Notes: generated from the sequence alone by a model not told the origin. DNA of 64,000 bases from Aliivibrio fischeri ATCC 7744 = JCM 18803 = DSM 507 (GCF_023983475.1 NZ_CP092712.1:2790001-2854000); one strand, 5' to 3'; positions 49,344 through 59,398 are shown, numbered from the stretch's first letter. Translations and numbers: made by a program.

Positions 49344-50561
49344 CTATTTAGACAAAATACTCTGATACCACTTAACGGCTTCTTGATAGGTAGATTCAAC
49401 AGTTTTTGCAGAGAACCCAAGTTGTCGACTCAACTTATCAATATTTTCCCAATTACCAGTATCGATGTTTTCATACAACTCCAGCATTGACCCTAATAAT
49501 CCCTCACGGATCAAAATGGCTTTCTCAATGTCTTGGCTCAAAGATAGCTGTACTAATACATCATCTAATTTCTTATCCAATAACGCATCAAGTAAAGAGA
49601 ACAATCCAACAATAAACGCTTGTTGGCCTGGCGTTCCATTTTGACAACGATAAATCATCAACTCACAGAACCGGCCTTTCACCAATGATTGCTTATACAG
49701 CTCTTTGGGTTTATTTATCGCCGCATGCGCTGTAGCAATTAAGGTCACGAACATTTTTATCTGCTCTTCTCCTAAATACACTAACGCTTGCTTAAACGAT
49801 GAAATTGGATTTTCTAATCGAACTGCTGCCGTATTTACAAACTTCAACAACTGGTACGACAGAGACACATCTTGAGAAATCAATTGCTCAATTCGAGTGA
49901 AGTCGACCTCTTCACGACACACCTCTTGAAAAAGTTGTACCGTTAACAACTCTTCAGGTTTTACGACTCGATTTTTAATGATTTCAGGCTTACTAAAGAA
50001 ATACCCTTGGAAGAAATGAAAACCGACATCTAAAGCTTGCTGAAACTCTTCATTCGTTTCTACTCGTTCAGCTAAATAATGACGCTTACAACCTTGGCGT
50101 TTACGCTGCTTAACATAAGCACACGCTCTCTCAAGACCCAGCTGCATAATATCTAACTTAACGATATGAGAATAAGGAAGGAATCGATCCCACTCAGGGT
50201 CTAAACTAAAATCATCAAGCGCAATCACATACCCCATTCTGTGCAAATGTTTAATCGCACTAAATAGCTCATCGTTTGGGGTACAGGTTTCAAGAACCTC
50301 AATGACAATCTTCTTTTTAGGAAATGCCGTTGGAACGAGTGAAATTAATGACTCTTGTGGGAAATTAATGAAACTACGAGGAGACTCTAAAGCAGGGTTA
50401 TTTCCCGTTGCCATAAAGTTTTCAACCAACAATCGACACGTTGCTTGATTGGCTTCCATATCAGGAAACGCATTGCTTGCACCGTCGCGAAAAAGCAGTT
50501 CATATCCTATAGTCTGTTTTTTTCGATTAAGTATCGGTTGTCTGGCAACGTATGCATACAT
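49344..50561 (-). CDS. cdgJ: EAL-HDOD protein (CdgJ-like c-di-GMP signalling)
   Basis: This 405-residue protein has an N-terminal EAL domain (about 1-200) and a C-terminal HDOD domain (about 200-390). Key EAL residues are mostly present: Glu in YELLFRD, Asn in FINFP, Glu in VIEVLE, DD in ALDDFSLD, Lys in VKLDI, Glu in AERVET and Gln in FFQGYFFSKP. The loop after DDF (SLD for GTG) departs from active phosphodiesterases, so activity is open. The neighbourhood (pldB, yigL, xerC) and domain order match V. cholerae CdgJ, which affects motility. The orthology is inferred, not searched. Confidence 0.85.
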   Translation of the reverse strand: MYAYVARQPILNRKKQTIGYELLFRDGASNAFPDMEANQATCRLLVENFMATGNNPALESPRSFINFPQESLISLVPTAFPKKKIVIEVLETCTPNDELFSAIKHLHRMGYVIALDDFSLDPEWDRFLPYSHIVKLDIMQLGLERACAYVKQRKRQGCKRHYLAERVETNEEFQQALDVGFHFFQGYFFSKPEIIKNRVVKPEELLTVQLFQEVCREEVDFTRIEQLISQDVSLSYQLLKFVNTAAVRLENPISSFKQALVYLGEEQIKMFVTLIATAHAAINKPKELYKQSLVKGRFCELMIYRCQNGTPGQQAFIVGLFSLLDALLDKKLDDVLVQLSLSQDIEKAILIREGLLGSMLELYENIDTGNWENIDKLSRQLGFSAKTVESTYQEAVKWYQSILSK

Positions 50562-50809
50562 AACTTTAAAGCGGTATCCTGTAAAAATATATCGGGATGA
50601 TAAATGATTATATCGGCAATTTCTTTATGAACTTGAGATGTATCAACACATTCCTTAATGATTTGAAGGACATCTTAGTCGAAACACACAATAAAAAAAA
50701 TGCTCTTGCTTAAGAAGTATGCAAGAACTTACCAAAATATGATACGAAGTTAACTTATGTCATTATAATAACAGCATCGATTTCACTTATTCGTTATTCA
50801 GAGAGTCCA

Positions 50810-51778
50810 ATGAAAGCAGCGACCTTTACTCAAGAAACGCATTACCTTGAAACCATGAAAAACCAAGTAGCCCCTTTTTGGGAGAAACGCCAACACGGTT
50901 TTTATCAAGGAGAAAAGGAAACACAACTTCATTGGGTTAGCTTTACCAGCCCTGCTCACACCAAAGCGATCATGGTTGTTAACGGACGAATTGAAAGCGT
51001 CTATAAATATCAAGAGCTGTTTTATGATTTATTCTGCCAAGGCTATGATATTTATTCTTTCGATCACCGTGGCCAAGGTCTGTCCGATCGCCTAACGGAT
51101 AATAATGATATTGGTCATATTGAAGACTTTAATGATTACGTTCTGGATTTAAATAGCCTAACTCAATCATTAATCACACCAGAGCATTACCAAGACTGCT
51201 ATCTACTCGGCCATTCAATGGGAGGGGCAATTGCAACTCAATACGTTGAAACTCACTCTCACCCCTACACCGCTTTAGCATTAAGTGCTCCAATGCATGG
51301 TATTCATATGCAACCTTGGCTAAAGCCCATTGCAAACCCAATTAGTCGCTACTTAAGTTTATGGTCAAAACAGCCTTCTTACGCCTTAGGTCAAGCGCCA
51401 TATCATGCAAAACCATTTTTAGATAATGCGCTCACTACTTGTGAAATTCGCTATCAGTGGTTTAGAGAGCTCTATGACACCAAACCAGAATTGCAGATCG
51501 GTGGTCCAAGCAATCATTGGGTTAATCAGGGATTAAAAGGGGCAAAGCTGTGTGTTGACCAAGCAGCACAATGCACGCTTCCAACCTTATTACTTCAAGG
51601 TGAAAAAGACCAAATCGTTGATAATAACGCGCATGTGAAGTTTCAGAAAAAAGCACCAGATTGCCAATTAATAACCATTTCTGATGCTAAACATGAATTG
51701 CTGTTTGAGACGGATGAATGCCGCAACCAAGCATTAGTTGCTATCATTGATTTTTTCCAACAACACTCTCACGTGTGA
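50810..51778 (+). CDS. pldB: lysophospholipase L2
   Basis: This alpha/beta hydrolase deacylates lysophospholipids and is placed at the inner membrane in E. coli. The 322-residue protein has the FDHRGQGLSDR motif (about 84-94), the nucleophile elbow GHSMGG (Ser about 138), and the catalytic Asp and His near GEKDQIVD and AKHELLFE. It is followed by yigL 167 bp later, as in E. coli. Confidence 0.93.
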   Translation: MKAATFTQETHYLETMKNQVAPFWEKRQHGFYQGEKETQLHWVSFTSPAHTKAIMVVNGRIESVYKYQELFYDLFCQGYDIYSFDHRGQGLSDRLTDNNDIGHIEDFNDYVLDLNSLTQSLITPEHYQDCYLLGHSMGGAIATQYVETHSHPYTALALSAPMHGIHMQPWLKPIANPISRYLSLWSKQPSYALGQAPYHAKPFLDNALTTCEIRYQWFRELYDTKPELQIGGPSNHWVNQGLKGAKLCVDQAAQCTLPTLLLQGEKDQIVDNNAHVKFQKKAPDCQLITISDAKHELLFETDECRNQALVAIIDFFQQHSHV

Positions 51779-51787
51779 TGCTCTGCT

Positions 51788-51840
51788 AAAAAGTAAAAAG
51801 AGGAAAGATAAGAAGTGTAATCTTTACCCTCTTTTTTACT
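51788..51840 (+). terminator. terminator after pldB
   Basis: The imperfect stem AAAGAGGAAAGAT/ATCTTTACCCTCTTT is followed by T5. Confidence 0.7.
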
Positions 51841-51945
51841 TATAAAGTGACGTAAACTTAGCCTCATTAAACTGAATTCTAATTTTATACTGATGCCGTT
51901 AATTGAATGTTCTATTTACTGGCATTGGTATTCTCATGAGGCTTT

Positions 51946-52743
51946 ATGATTACCATTGTTGCATCGGATCTTGACGGTACCCTTCTTACTCCAGAGCACA
52001 AAGTTGCTGACTTCACGAAAAAAACACTGAACAAATTACACCAGCAAAATTTAACCTTTATTTTTGCAACGGGTCGCCATCATATTGATGTTGGTAATAT
52101 TCGCAGTGATGTGGGTATTCCGGCTTATATGATCACATCTAATGGTGCTCGAGTTCATGATGCTGATGATAATTTAATTTACAGCAAAAATGTTCCAGAA
52201 ACGTTAGTGCCTCAGGTTATCGACCTACTAAAAAATGATGACCAACTGACAATTCATATGTACTCAGATACGCAATGGTTCATTAATGCTGAAGATGAGA
52301 GCTTAAAAGAATTTCATGACAACGGCTTCACCTACACGGTATTCGATGTAAATAACCCACCAGTAGACGATATTGCTAAAGTCTTTGTGACCATGCCTGA
52401 ACACGAGTATTTAGTGCAATATGAAGAGCAATTAAAAGCACAGTTTGGCGATCAACTGATGGTGGCTTTCTCTACGCCTTGGTGTTTAGAAATCATGGCA
52501 GCTGAAGTATCAAAAGGGGCAGCACTAGAGGCGGTGGCTAAATTACTTGGTAAGACATTAGAAAACTGCATCGCATTTGGTGACGGCATGAATGACTACG
52601 AAATGTTGAGCATGGCTGGCAAAGGGATTGTGATGGGTACATCGCATGAGAAAGTAAAAAAAGCACTACCAAATAATGAAGTAATTGGTTCTTCAGCTGA
52701 CGAAGCCGTTGCTCATTACCTAGAGAATTTATTGCTTAAATAA
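51946..52743 (+). CDS. yigL: HAD-family sugar/pyridoxal phosphatase YigL
   Basis: The 265-residue Cof-type HAD phosphatase has motif I DLDGTLL (Asp10, Asp12), motif II ITSNGA, a conserved Lys in AAEVSKG and motif III FGDGMNDYEML. E. coli YigL acts on pyridoxal phosphate and sugar phosphates. Its place after pldB supports the name. A 14-bp perfect inverted repeat (52751-52781) follows without a T run. Confidence 0.92.
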   Translation: MITIVASDLDGTLLTPEHKVADFTKKTLNKLHQQNLTFIFATGRHHIDVGNIRSDVGIPAYMITSNGARVHDADDNLIYSKNVPETLVPQVIDLLKNDDQLTIHMYSDTQWFINAEDESLKEFHDNGFTYTVFDVNNPPVDDIAKVFVTMPEHEYLVQYEEQLKAQFGDQLMVAFSTPWCLEIMAAEVSKGAALEAVAKLLGKTLENCIAFGDGMNDYEMLSMAGKGIVMGTSHEKVKKALPNNEVIGSSADEAVAHYLENLLLK

Positions 52744-52750
52744 GCTTTTT

Positions 52751-52781
52751 CACTATTTGGCCTATCATAGGCCAAATAGTG
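52751..52781. repeat. perfect 14-bp inverted repeat after yigL
   Basis: CACTATTTGGCCTA and its complement TAGGCCAAATAGTG are separated by 3 nt. Neither strand has a T run after it, so it is either a non-canonical terminator or an mRNA 3'-end stabiliser. Confidence 0.75.
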
Positions 52782-52818
52782 AATATCATTGTAATGGCTT
52801 TTAAAATCAATGAATTAA

Positions 52819-52847
52819 AAAAAACAGAGAGTTCTCTGGCTTTTTTG
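52819..52847. terminator. terminator after xerC
   Basis: The hairpin CAGAGA-GT-TCTCTG (52827-52840) is flanked by A8 on the left and T6 on the right. It terminates xerC on the minus strand and perhaps yigL on the plus strand. Confidence 0.75.
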
Positions 52848-52859
52848 TATCATACGATT

Positions 52860-53771
52860 CTATTTTTTCTTCGCTCTAGGATGCGCTTGGTCATACGCTT
52901 GAGCAAGGTGTTGAAAATCTAAATGGGTATAGATTTGAGTAGTAGAAATATTTTCGTGCCCAAGCAGTTCTTGTACCGCACGTAAATTACCACTGGATTC
53001 CAACATATGTGTCGCAAAGGAGTGACGCAATTTATGTGGGCTAATGTGGCTATTTACCCCTTGTTTTAATCCCCATTCAGCCATGCGTTTTTGTACATTT
53101 CGATGAGAAATACGCACACCTAACTTAGAAACAAACAATCCTTTTTCTTCGGGTTTTGCTAATTGATTTCGCACTCGTAACCAATGCCCTAACCACTCTT
53201 TCGCTTGGCCTGAAAAGGGTACTTTACGCTCTTTATCACCTTTACCAATGACACGTAATTCACCTTGACGTAATTGAATATCACGAACATCAATGCTGAC
53301 CAATTCCGCCAAACGTAAACCGGCACCATACATTAATTCCATGATAGCGCGATCACGAATAGACAATGGGTCATCTTCGTTTACTTCAAGTAATTGCCCC
53401 ATCTCATCTACATCAATATTTTTAGGCAAAGGACGAGATTTACGAGGTGCAGACACCCCTTTAGCAGGGTTAGCCGTCAACACATTACGTAAGACTAAAA
53501 AATCAAAGAAACTACGCAGAGAAGATAAACGCGTAGATAAACTGCTCGCTTTTAATCCTTCACGCATTCCTTTACTGGTCACTTGTCTCACCCATCCAGC
53601 ATCAACGTCTTGCCAAGATTCAACGCCTAGCTCAACAAGTTGTTCCGCTATGGTCGTCAATTGACGTTTATAATTACGTTGGGTATAGATACTGAGTCCT
53701 TTCTCATTGCGCAAGAACTCATAAAAGGCATCAAGATGCTTTGAAAATTGAACCGGTAAAACATCACTCAT
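52860..53771 (-). CDS. xerC: tyrosine recombinase XerC
   Basis: With XerD, XerC resolves chromosome dimers at dif. The 303-residue protein has a SAM-like core-binding domain (about 8-95) and catalytic residues Arg (GAGLRLAEL), Lys (IGKGDKERKV), His-x-x-Arg (HKLRHSFATH), His (LGHENISTT) and Tyr (QIYTH). It is last in the lptM-lysA-dapF-DUF484-xerC operon; its start overlaps DUF484 by 8 bp. Confidence 0.98.
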   Translation of the reverse strand: MSDVLPVQFSKHLDAFYEFLRNEKGLSIYTQRNYKRQLTTIAEQLVELGVESWQDVDAGWVRQVTSKGMREGLKASSLSTRLSSLRSFFDFLVLRNVLTANPAKGVSAPRKSRPLPKNIDVDEMGQLLEVNEDDPLSIRDRAIMELMYGAGLRLAELVSIDVRDIQLRQGELRVIGKGDKERKVPFSGQAKEWLGHWLRVRNQLAKPEEKGLFVSKLGVRISHRNVQKRMAEWGLKQGVNSHISPHKLRHSFATHMLESSGNLRAVQELLGHENISTTQIYTHLDFQHLAQAYDQAHPRAKKK

Positions 53772-54468
53772 TATCTAACTTCGACCATTGAGTTAATAAA
53801 TAATGAAACACACTCACTAATTGCTCTAAAAACAGTGTGCCCATATTCGGTTGGAAATGTCCGCCATCACGACTAGCAAATGCAATGATACCCATAGGCT
53901 TTGATGATGCACCTAAAGGTAAAATAGCAAAAGAGCCTAAATCAGAACTTGATAAATCCAACCCTCCATACGCAAAAAGACTATCGCGGTCTGTTTTACG
54001 TAATCGCCCTAAATAAGCGGAATGCCCATTCAAGAATTTCTTCACAAAATTATCTAGTGCACTTTGCTCGACATGATATTTAGGGTGAGAATGTTCAACA
54101 ATTTTAATGTGTGCGGTTAAGTTAAGTTCAATGGCTTTTTTTTCAATAATAGCCACAGCTTGAGAGAAGTTTTCGCTCAATAACAATTGTTTTTGAATAC
54201 TTGAAAACTCATGAAACAAACGATCATTTTGTGCCGCTAACGACATCAATTGCGTAATTTCTTCTTCTAACTCACCAATACGACCACGCAATTTATTAAC
54301 CTGAACCTCAACTAACGAAACCACCCCACGCTCAGGTGTATCCACCTTAATTCGATTCAATAACTCAGGATGTTTTTGAAAGAAATCAGGGTGATCCGTT
54401 AAAAACTGAGCCACAATATCTTCTGTTAGCTCAGTTGGCTCTATGTATTCTTGTTGCTTCTCAATCAT
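53764..54468 (-). CDS. DUF484 protein (YigA-like)
   Basis: The protein is 234 residues from the ATG at 54468, which overlaps the dapF stop as ATGA. A longer ORF start at 54540 lies inside dapF and is rejected. It has an N-terminal helical segment ([23 protein letters not shown]), a short coiled coil (about 57-90, [20 protein letters not shown]) and a GAF-like C-terminal domain. The function is not established. The conserved position between dapF and xerC is seen in many gammaproteobacteria. Confidence 0.9.
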   Translation of the reverse strand: MIEKQQEYIEPTELTEDIVAQFLTDHPDFFQKHPELLNRIKVDTPERGVVSLVEVQVNKLRGRIGELEEEITQLMSLAAQNDRLFHEFSSIQKQLLLSENFSQAVAIIEKKAIELNLTAHIKIVEHSHPKYHVEQSALDNFVKKFLNGHSAYLGRLRKTDRDSLFAYGGLDLSSSDLGSFAILPLGASSKPMGIIAFASRDGGHFQPNMGTLFLEQLVSVFHYLLTQWSKLDNE

Positions 54469-55295
54469 ATTGATAGTTGACCATCGTATACGTGTGTTGC
54501 TGGGCCTGTCATAAATAATGGTTTTCCTGGTCCTTGCCATACGATGTGCAAATCACCACCAGGTAAAGACACTTTCACTTCTTCACCCAATAATTCTTGC
54601 ATAATACCGACAGCAACCGCACCACAAGCACCGCTACCACAAGCTTGAGTTTCACCAGCACCACGTTCATAAACGCGTAATTTCACTTCATTTGGTGAGA
54701 TGATTTGCATAAATCCAGCATTTACACGTTCAGGAAAGCGTTCATGGCTTTCCACTAACGGTCCATACTTATCAACATCATAAGCATCAACATCATCTAC
54801 GACAGTCACACAGTGAGGATTTCCCATGCTGACTGCGCCACTGAATAAGGTTTTATCATCAACACGCAATAAATAGGTTTTTTCAGCTTGCGTTGCTTTA
54901 AATGGAATCTTATTTGGCTCAAATACAGGCTCACCCATGTTCACCGTAATTTGATCATCATCTTCCACTTTTAAAATCATTTTGCCTTTCTTAGTACTGA
55001 CCGAAATGCTGGTTTTATTGGTTAACCCTTTCATTCGTACAAATCGAGCGAAACAACGTGCACCATTACCACACTGCTCTACTTCCGATCCGTCAGCATT
55101 AAAAATTCGGTAATGAAAATCCGTTTCAGGATCATAAGGGGCTTCAACCACCAATAACTGATCAAATCCAATACCACGATGGCGATCAGCCAAACGACGG
55201 ATCAGGTCTGGAGAAAAGAAAATATTCTGTGTCAGACAGTCAACAACCATAAAGTCGTTGCCTAGCCCGTGCATTTTAGAAAAATGAAAGTGCAT
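54465..55295 (-). CDS. dapF: diaminopimelate epimerase
   Basis: DapF converts LL-DAP to meso-DAP for lysine and peptidoglycan. The protein is 276 residues from the ATG that gives [19 protein letters not shown]. The in-frame start 16 codons upstream is not used by the family. The two catalytic cysteines are in EQCGNGARC and [10 protein letters not shown]. It is downstream of lysA across a terminator hairpin. Confidence 0.97.
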   Translation of the reverse strand: MHFHFSKMHGLGNDFMVVDCLTQNIFFSPDLIRRLADRHRGIGFDQLLVVEAPYDPETDFHYRIFNADGSEVEQCGNGARCFARFVRMKGLTNKTSISVSTKKGKMILKVEDDDQITVNMGEPVFEPNKIPFKATQAEKTYLLRVDDKTLFSGAVSMGNPHCVTVVDDVDAYDVDKYGPLVESHERFPERVNAGFMQIISPNEVKLRVYERGAGETQACGSGACGAVAVGIMQELLGEEVKVSLPGGDLHIVWQGPGKPLFMTGPATHVYDGQLSI

Positions 55296-55333
55296 AGTTG
55301 TTCTTCTTATGTATGTTTTCTTTCTTGGCTGAA

Positions 55334-55370
55334 AAAAGAGCAAGCATGCTTAGCACCTTGCTCTTAAATA
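55334..55370 (-). terminator. terminator between lysA and dapF
   Basis: The stem AAGAGCAAG/CTTGCTCTT with a 12-nt loop is followed on the minus strand by T6. It may limit but not abolish read-through into dapF. Confidence 0.85.
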
Positions 55371-55376
55371 ATATTT

Positions 55377-56636
55377 TTAGTTGGGTAAAATCGCTTCCAG
55401 TTCCCACAATGAGCTTAGCTCTTCACGCTTACGAACAAGGTGAACGTCCCCGCCATCCACCATAATCTCTGCCGCTCGGCAACGTGTATTATAGTTGGAT
55501 GACATTACAAACCCATAAGCACCTGATGAGCGAACGGCCAGTAAATCATTCGCTTCTAATACCAATGCTCGATCTTTCCCAAGGAAATCACCGGTTTCGC
55601 AAATAGGACCAACAAGATCGTAATTTTGAGCGTCACCCTCACGAGGTACAACAGGAACAATATCTTGCCACGCTTGATAAAGAGCAGGACGCATTAGATC
55701 GTTCATTGCTGCATCAATAATCGCAAAGTTTTTATGCTCAGTGTGTTTTAAAAACTCAACTTTAGTAACTAGGATACCTGCATTTGCAGCAATAGCACGT
55801 CCCGGCTCAAAAATAAGTTCTAAATCTTGATGTTCCGCTAGTCTGCCTAATAATGCGGTCGCATATTCAGAAGGTTGTGGCGGTAATTCATCACGATAAA
55901 CCACACCAAGACCACCACCAACATCAAGGTGACGAATATTGACGCCTTGTGCTTTTAAATCATCGATCAACGCTAGCAAACGATCCGTTGCATCAATAAA
56001 CGGTTCAATATCGGTTAATTGAGAGCCGATATGACAGTCGATACCTTGAACATCTAAATTTGGCAGGCTTTGAGCAAATTTATACACTTCAGGAGCACGA
56101 TCAAACGCAATACCAAATTTGTTATCACGCAACCCTGTAGATATATATGGGTGTGTTTTTGCATCAACATCTGGATTAATACGTAAAGAAATAGGCGCAA
56201 TAACCCCCATTTCAGCCGCAACGGCATTTAGGCGTTCAAGCTCTGGCTCTGATTCAACATTAAAGCATTTAATTTTTAGCTCTAATGCACGACGCATTTC
56301 ATCAGCCGTTTTACCTACACCAGAAAAAACAACTTTAGTTGGATCGCCACCTGCGGCAACAACGCGCTCTAATTCACCTTGAGAAACAATATCAAACCCT
56401 GAACCTAGACGAGCAAGTGCGTTTAACACACCGATATTTGAGTTCGCTTTTACGGCATAACACACAAGATGAGGGTGATTACCTACAGAGTTATCAAATG
56501 CTTTCCAGTGGCGCTCTAGTGTCGCACGAGAATACACGTATAAAGGTGTGCCGAATTGCTCAGCTAACTGTGTAATAGGCAGCTCTTCCGCCCAAAGTTG
56601 TCCATCATCTTTATAATTGAAATAATCCAATGTCAT
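55377..56636 (-). CDS. lysA: diaminopimelate decarboxylase
   Basis: This PLP enzyme makes L-lysine from meso-DAP. The 419-residue protein has the PLP Lys in CYAVKANSN (about residue 63), the glycine loop DVGGGLG, the EPGRAI motif and the substrate motif CETGDFLG. It is upstream of dapF and downstream of lptM. Confidence 0.97.
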   Translation of the reverse strand: MTLDYFNYKDDGQLWAEELPITQLAEQFGTPLYVYSRATLERHWKAFDNSVGNHPHLVCYAVKANSNIGVLNALARLGSGFDIVSQGELERVVAAGGDPTKVVFSGVGKTADEMRRALELKIKCFNVESEPELERLNAVAAEMGVIAPISLRINPDVDAKTHPYISTGLRDNKFGIAFDRAPEVYKFAQSLPNLDVQGIDCHIGSQLTDIEPFIDATDRLLALIDDLKAQGVNIRHLDVGGGLGVVYRDELPPQPSEYATALLGRLAEHQDLELIFEPGRAIAANAGILVTKVEFLKHTEHKNFAIIDAAMNDLMRPALYQAWQDIVPVVPREGDAQNYDLVGPICETGDFLGKDRALVLEANDLLAVRSSGAYGFVMSSNYNTRCRAAEIMVDGGDVHLVRKREELSSLWELEAILPN

Positions 56637-56692
56637 CTTCCTTGTCTAGTTTTCGTTGTTCTGTTTATCGATTTATCCGCGAGAGTTATTGA

Positions 56693-56812
56693 CTACTCTG
56701 CCGCTTCTGTTTGTGGTGCTTCATCTGCAGGCATGTACAACGGACCAGTTTGGCCACAACCAGCTAAAGTAAGAAGGCTCAATAGCATTAATGCCATCAC
56801 TCTTTTGTGCAT
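56693..56812 (-). CDS. lptM: LPS-assembly lipoprotein LptM (YifL)
   Basis: This 39-residue lipoprotein precursor has a lipobox LAGC (Cys at residue 19) and the conserved mature start CGQTGPLYMP. LptM helps LptD mature and form its disulfides in E. coli. Its place before lysA/dapF and divergent from cyaY is the conserved one. It is too short for most ORF searches. Confidence 0.93.
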   Translation of the reverse strand: MHKRVMALMLLSLLTLAGCGQTGPLYMPADEAPQTEAAE

Positions 56813-56893
56813 AAGATTTTACCATTAGTGTTAATATCTACTGATGCTCTCTATAATCGCACCACAGCCAAGAAAAGCAATAGGATAAACAAG

Positions 56894-57208
56894 ATGAATA
56901 ACACTGAATTTCACGAACTAGTCGATGAAAAACTGCAATTACTCGAAGATATGATTGATGATTCGGGTGCTGATATTGAACCTGTTATCACAGGAAACGT
57001 ATTAACGCTGGAATTTGAAAATCGCAGCCAAATCGTCATTAACAAACAAGAACCAATGCACGAAATTTGGTTAGCTTCAAAATCGGGTGGCTTCCACTTC
57101 TCTTATGTTGATGAAAAATGGACATGTTCTAAAACGGGCATGGAGTTTATCGAGATGGTAAAAGAAGAGTGTCAGAAGCACGCCGATGAAGAGATTGAGT
57201 GGGTTTAA
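56894..57208 (+). CDS. cyaY: frataxin-like iron-sulfur protein CyaY
   Basis: CyaY binds iron and IscS and tunes Fe-S cluster assembly. The 104-residue protein begins MNNTEFHELVDEKL and has an acidic first helix (LEDMIDDSGADIE), with the typical beta-sheet motifs NKQEPMHEIWLASKSGGFHF. A longer in-frame reading from 56807 is not real. It is divergent from lptM. Confidence 0.96.
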   Translation: MNNTEFHELVDEKLQLLEDMIDDSGADIEPVITGNVLTLEFENRSQIVINKQEPMHEIWLASKSGGFHFSYVDEKWTCSKTGMEFIEMVKEECQKHADEEIEWV

Positions 57209-57213
57209 TTTCT

Positions 57214-57354
57214 CGATACGCTATCGCTGACTATAACGCTTCGCTTCTATAAGAGCAGAAAAACGGCAACTGGATAAATTACTTATCCATACGGACCATT
57301 TCCTGCTCTTATAGAAGCGAAGCGTCTAGTTTCTAATTAGCGCTAGCGTATGGT
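57214..57354. repeat. long cruciform-like palindrome between cyaY and prlC
   Basis: There are perfect 23-bp arms: ACGCTTCGCTTCTATAAGAG plus CAG (57236-57258), and the complement at 57303-57325. Inside is a second hairpin, TGGATAA/TTATCCA. Outside, the arms continue imperfectly (ATACGCTATCGCTG against CGCTAGCGTAT), reaching within a few bp of both genes. It is probably a dispersed palindromic repeat and may act as terminator for both convergent genes. Confidence 0.9.
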
Positions 57355-57355
57355 T

Positions 57356-59398
57356 TTATTTACCAATTCCTGCGTGACGCAGCATCGCATCCACTTGCGG
57401 CTCACGACCACGGAAACGCTTGAACAACTCCATCGGTTCTTCACTGCCACCCATTTCCAAAATATTATTTAAGAAACTTTGACCAGTCTCGGTATTAAAA
57501 ATACCTTCCTCTTCAAAACGAGAGAACGCATCAGCTGATAATACTTCTGCCCATAGGTAGCTGTAATAACCTGCACTGTAACCGCCCGCAAAAATATGAC
57601 CAAAGCTGTGAGAGAAACGGTTCCACTCAACGCTTGGTAATACCGCTACTTTCGCTTTCACTTCCGCTAGCGTTTCCAGTACTCGACCGCCTAGCTCTGG
57701 GTCAAAATTAGTGTGCAGTGTAAAATCAAACAAACCAAACTCTAACTGACGTAAAATAAACATCGCTGATTGGAAGTTTTTCGCCGCAAGCATTTTATCT
57801 AGCATCTCTTTTGGTAGTGGCTCACCCGTCTCATAGTGACCAGAAATAAACGCCAATGCTTCTTCTTCATAACACCAGTTTTCTAAGAACTGGCTTGGCA
57901 ATTCAACCGCATCCCAAGGCACGCCATTGATACCAGACACTGACGCCACATCAATTTGAGTTAGCATGTGGTGAATACCGTGACCAAATTCGTGGAATAA
58001 CGTCACCACTTCATCGTGAGTAAACAGTGCAGGTTTGCCACCGACAGGTTTATTAAAGTTACAGGTTAGATAAGCAACGGGAGTCTGTAGTTCGCCTTCT
58101 TGAGTCAAACGACGTACACGACACTCATCCATCCATGCGCCACCGCGCTTATGCTCACGAGCATACAAATCAAGGTAGAAGCTGCCGCGTAGTGTGTTCG
58201 TTGAATCAAAGATATCAAAGAAACGCACTGATTCATGCCATACATCCACACCTTCACGCTCAACCACTGTCATACCAAACAGACGGTTTAATACTTCAAA
58301 TAGGCCAGATACGGCTTTTGATTCAGGGAAGTAAGGGCGAAGCTCTTCATCAGAAATTTGATACAGCTTTTGCTTTAACTTTTCAGAGTAGTAAGTGATG
58401 TCCCACAGATCTAGCTCATCAATACCAAACTCTTCTTTTACAAACGCTTTTAACTCTTCAACTTCACGCTCACCTTGAGGTTTTGCTTTTGTTGCTAGGT
58501 CATTTAAAAAGCCAAGTACTTGAGTTGGGCTTTCTGCCATTTTGGTTGCCAATGATTTATCACTGTATGAGCCAAAACCAAGTAGACGAGCGATTTCATG
58601 ACGAAGTTGTAATTCTTCTTCCATGATTGCGCTATTGTCCCACTTACCTGCATTTGGACCACGATCCGATGCACGAGTCACGAACGCTTCATAAATTTCT
58701 TTACGTAATGGTTTGTTATCACAGTACGTCATTACAGGTAAGTAAGATGGCATTTCTAACGTAAGTAACCAGCCATCCAATTCTTTTGCTTCAGCCGCGG
58801 CTTTTGCTGCCGCCATTGCAGACTCAGGTAAACCTGATAACTCTTTTTCGTCCGTAATGTGTTTTGACCAACCCATAGTTGCATCAAGCACATTGTTGCT
58901 GAAGTTTGAGCTTAGCTCAGAGCTACGTTTACTGATCTCGCCGTAACGCTTTTGTTGATCAGCCGGTAAACTAATACCTGATAAGTCAAAATCACGCAGT
59001 TCATCAATGATGGTTTTTTGTTGAGCTTGAGATAGGCTTGTAAACGCCTCGCTCTCTTTAATGGATTTATACGCTTCGTACAATCCTTTGTGTTGACCAA
59101 CCCAAGTGCCATATTCAGATAACTCAGGTAAACACGCTTCATAAGCTTCACGCCATGCTTCGCTGTTTTTTACTGAATTTAAATGGCTTACTGGTGACCA
59201 AATACGGCTAAGACGATCATCCGTTTCCGCTAAAGGAACAATAATGCTTTCCCAGCTAGGAGTTACGTCAGAAGCTAATACTTCTTCAATTTTTGCACGG
59301 CAATCAGCAATCGCTTGTTCTACAGCAGGCTGAATATGCTCAGGCTTAATTTGAGAAAATGGAGGTAAATCGGTGAAGGTCAGTAGCGGGTTAGACAT
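57356..59398 (-). CDS. prlC: oligopeptidase A (M3 zinc metallopeptidase)
   Basis: PrlC degrades short peptides, including cleaved signal peptides, in the cytoplasm. The protein is 680 residues from the ATG giving MSNPLLTF. The ATG two codons upstream abuts the ribosome-binding site AAGGA and is too close. Zinc motif HEFGH is in TLFHEFGHGIHHML with the distal Glu downstream. It is convergent with cyaY across the palindrome and divergent from rlmJ. Confidence 0.96.
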   Translation of the reverse strand: MSNPLLTFTDLPPFSQIKPEHIQPAVEQAIADCRAKIEEVLASDVTPSWESIIVPLAETDDRLSRIWSPVSHLNSVKNSEAWREAYEACLPELSEYGTWVGQHKGLYEAYKSIKESEAFTSLSQAQQKTIIDELRDFDLSGISLPADQQKRYGEISKRSSELSSNFSNNVLDATMGWSKHITDEKELSGLPESAMAAAKAAAEAKELDGWLLTLEMPSYLPVMTYCDNKPLRKEIYEAFVTRASDRGPNAGKWDNSAIMEEELQLRHEIARLLGFGSYSDKSLATKMAESPTQVLGFLNDLATKAKPQGEREVEELKAFVKEEFGIDELDLWDITYYSEKLKQKLYQISDEELRPYFPESKAVSGLFEVLNRLFGMTVVEREGVDVWHESVRFFDIFDSTNTLRGSFYLDLYAREHKRGGAWMDECRVRRLTQEGELQTPVAYLTCNFNKPVGGKPALFTHDEVVTLFHEFGHGIHHMLTQIDVASVSGINGVPWDAVELPSQFLENWCYEEEALAFISGHYETGEPLPKEMLDKMLAAKNFQSAMFILRQLEFGLFDFTLHTNFDPELGGRVLETLAEVKAKVAVLPSVEWNRFSHSFGHIFAGGYSAGYYSYLWAEVLSADAFSRFEEEGIFNTETGQSFLNNILEMGGSEEPMELFKRFRGREPQVDAMLRHAGIGK

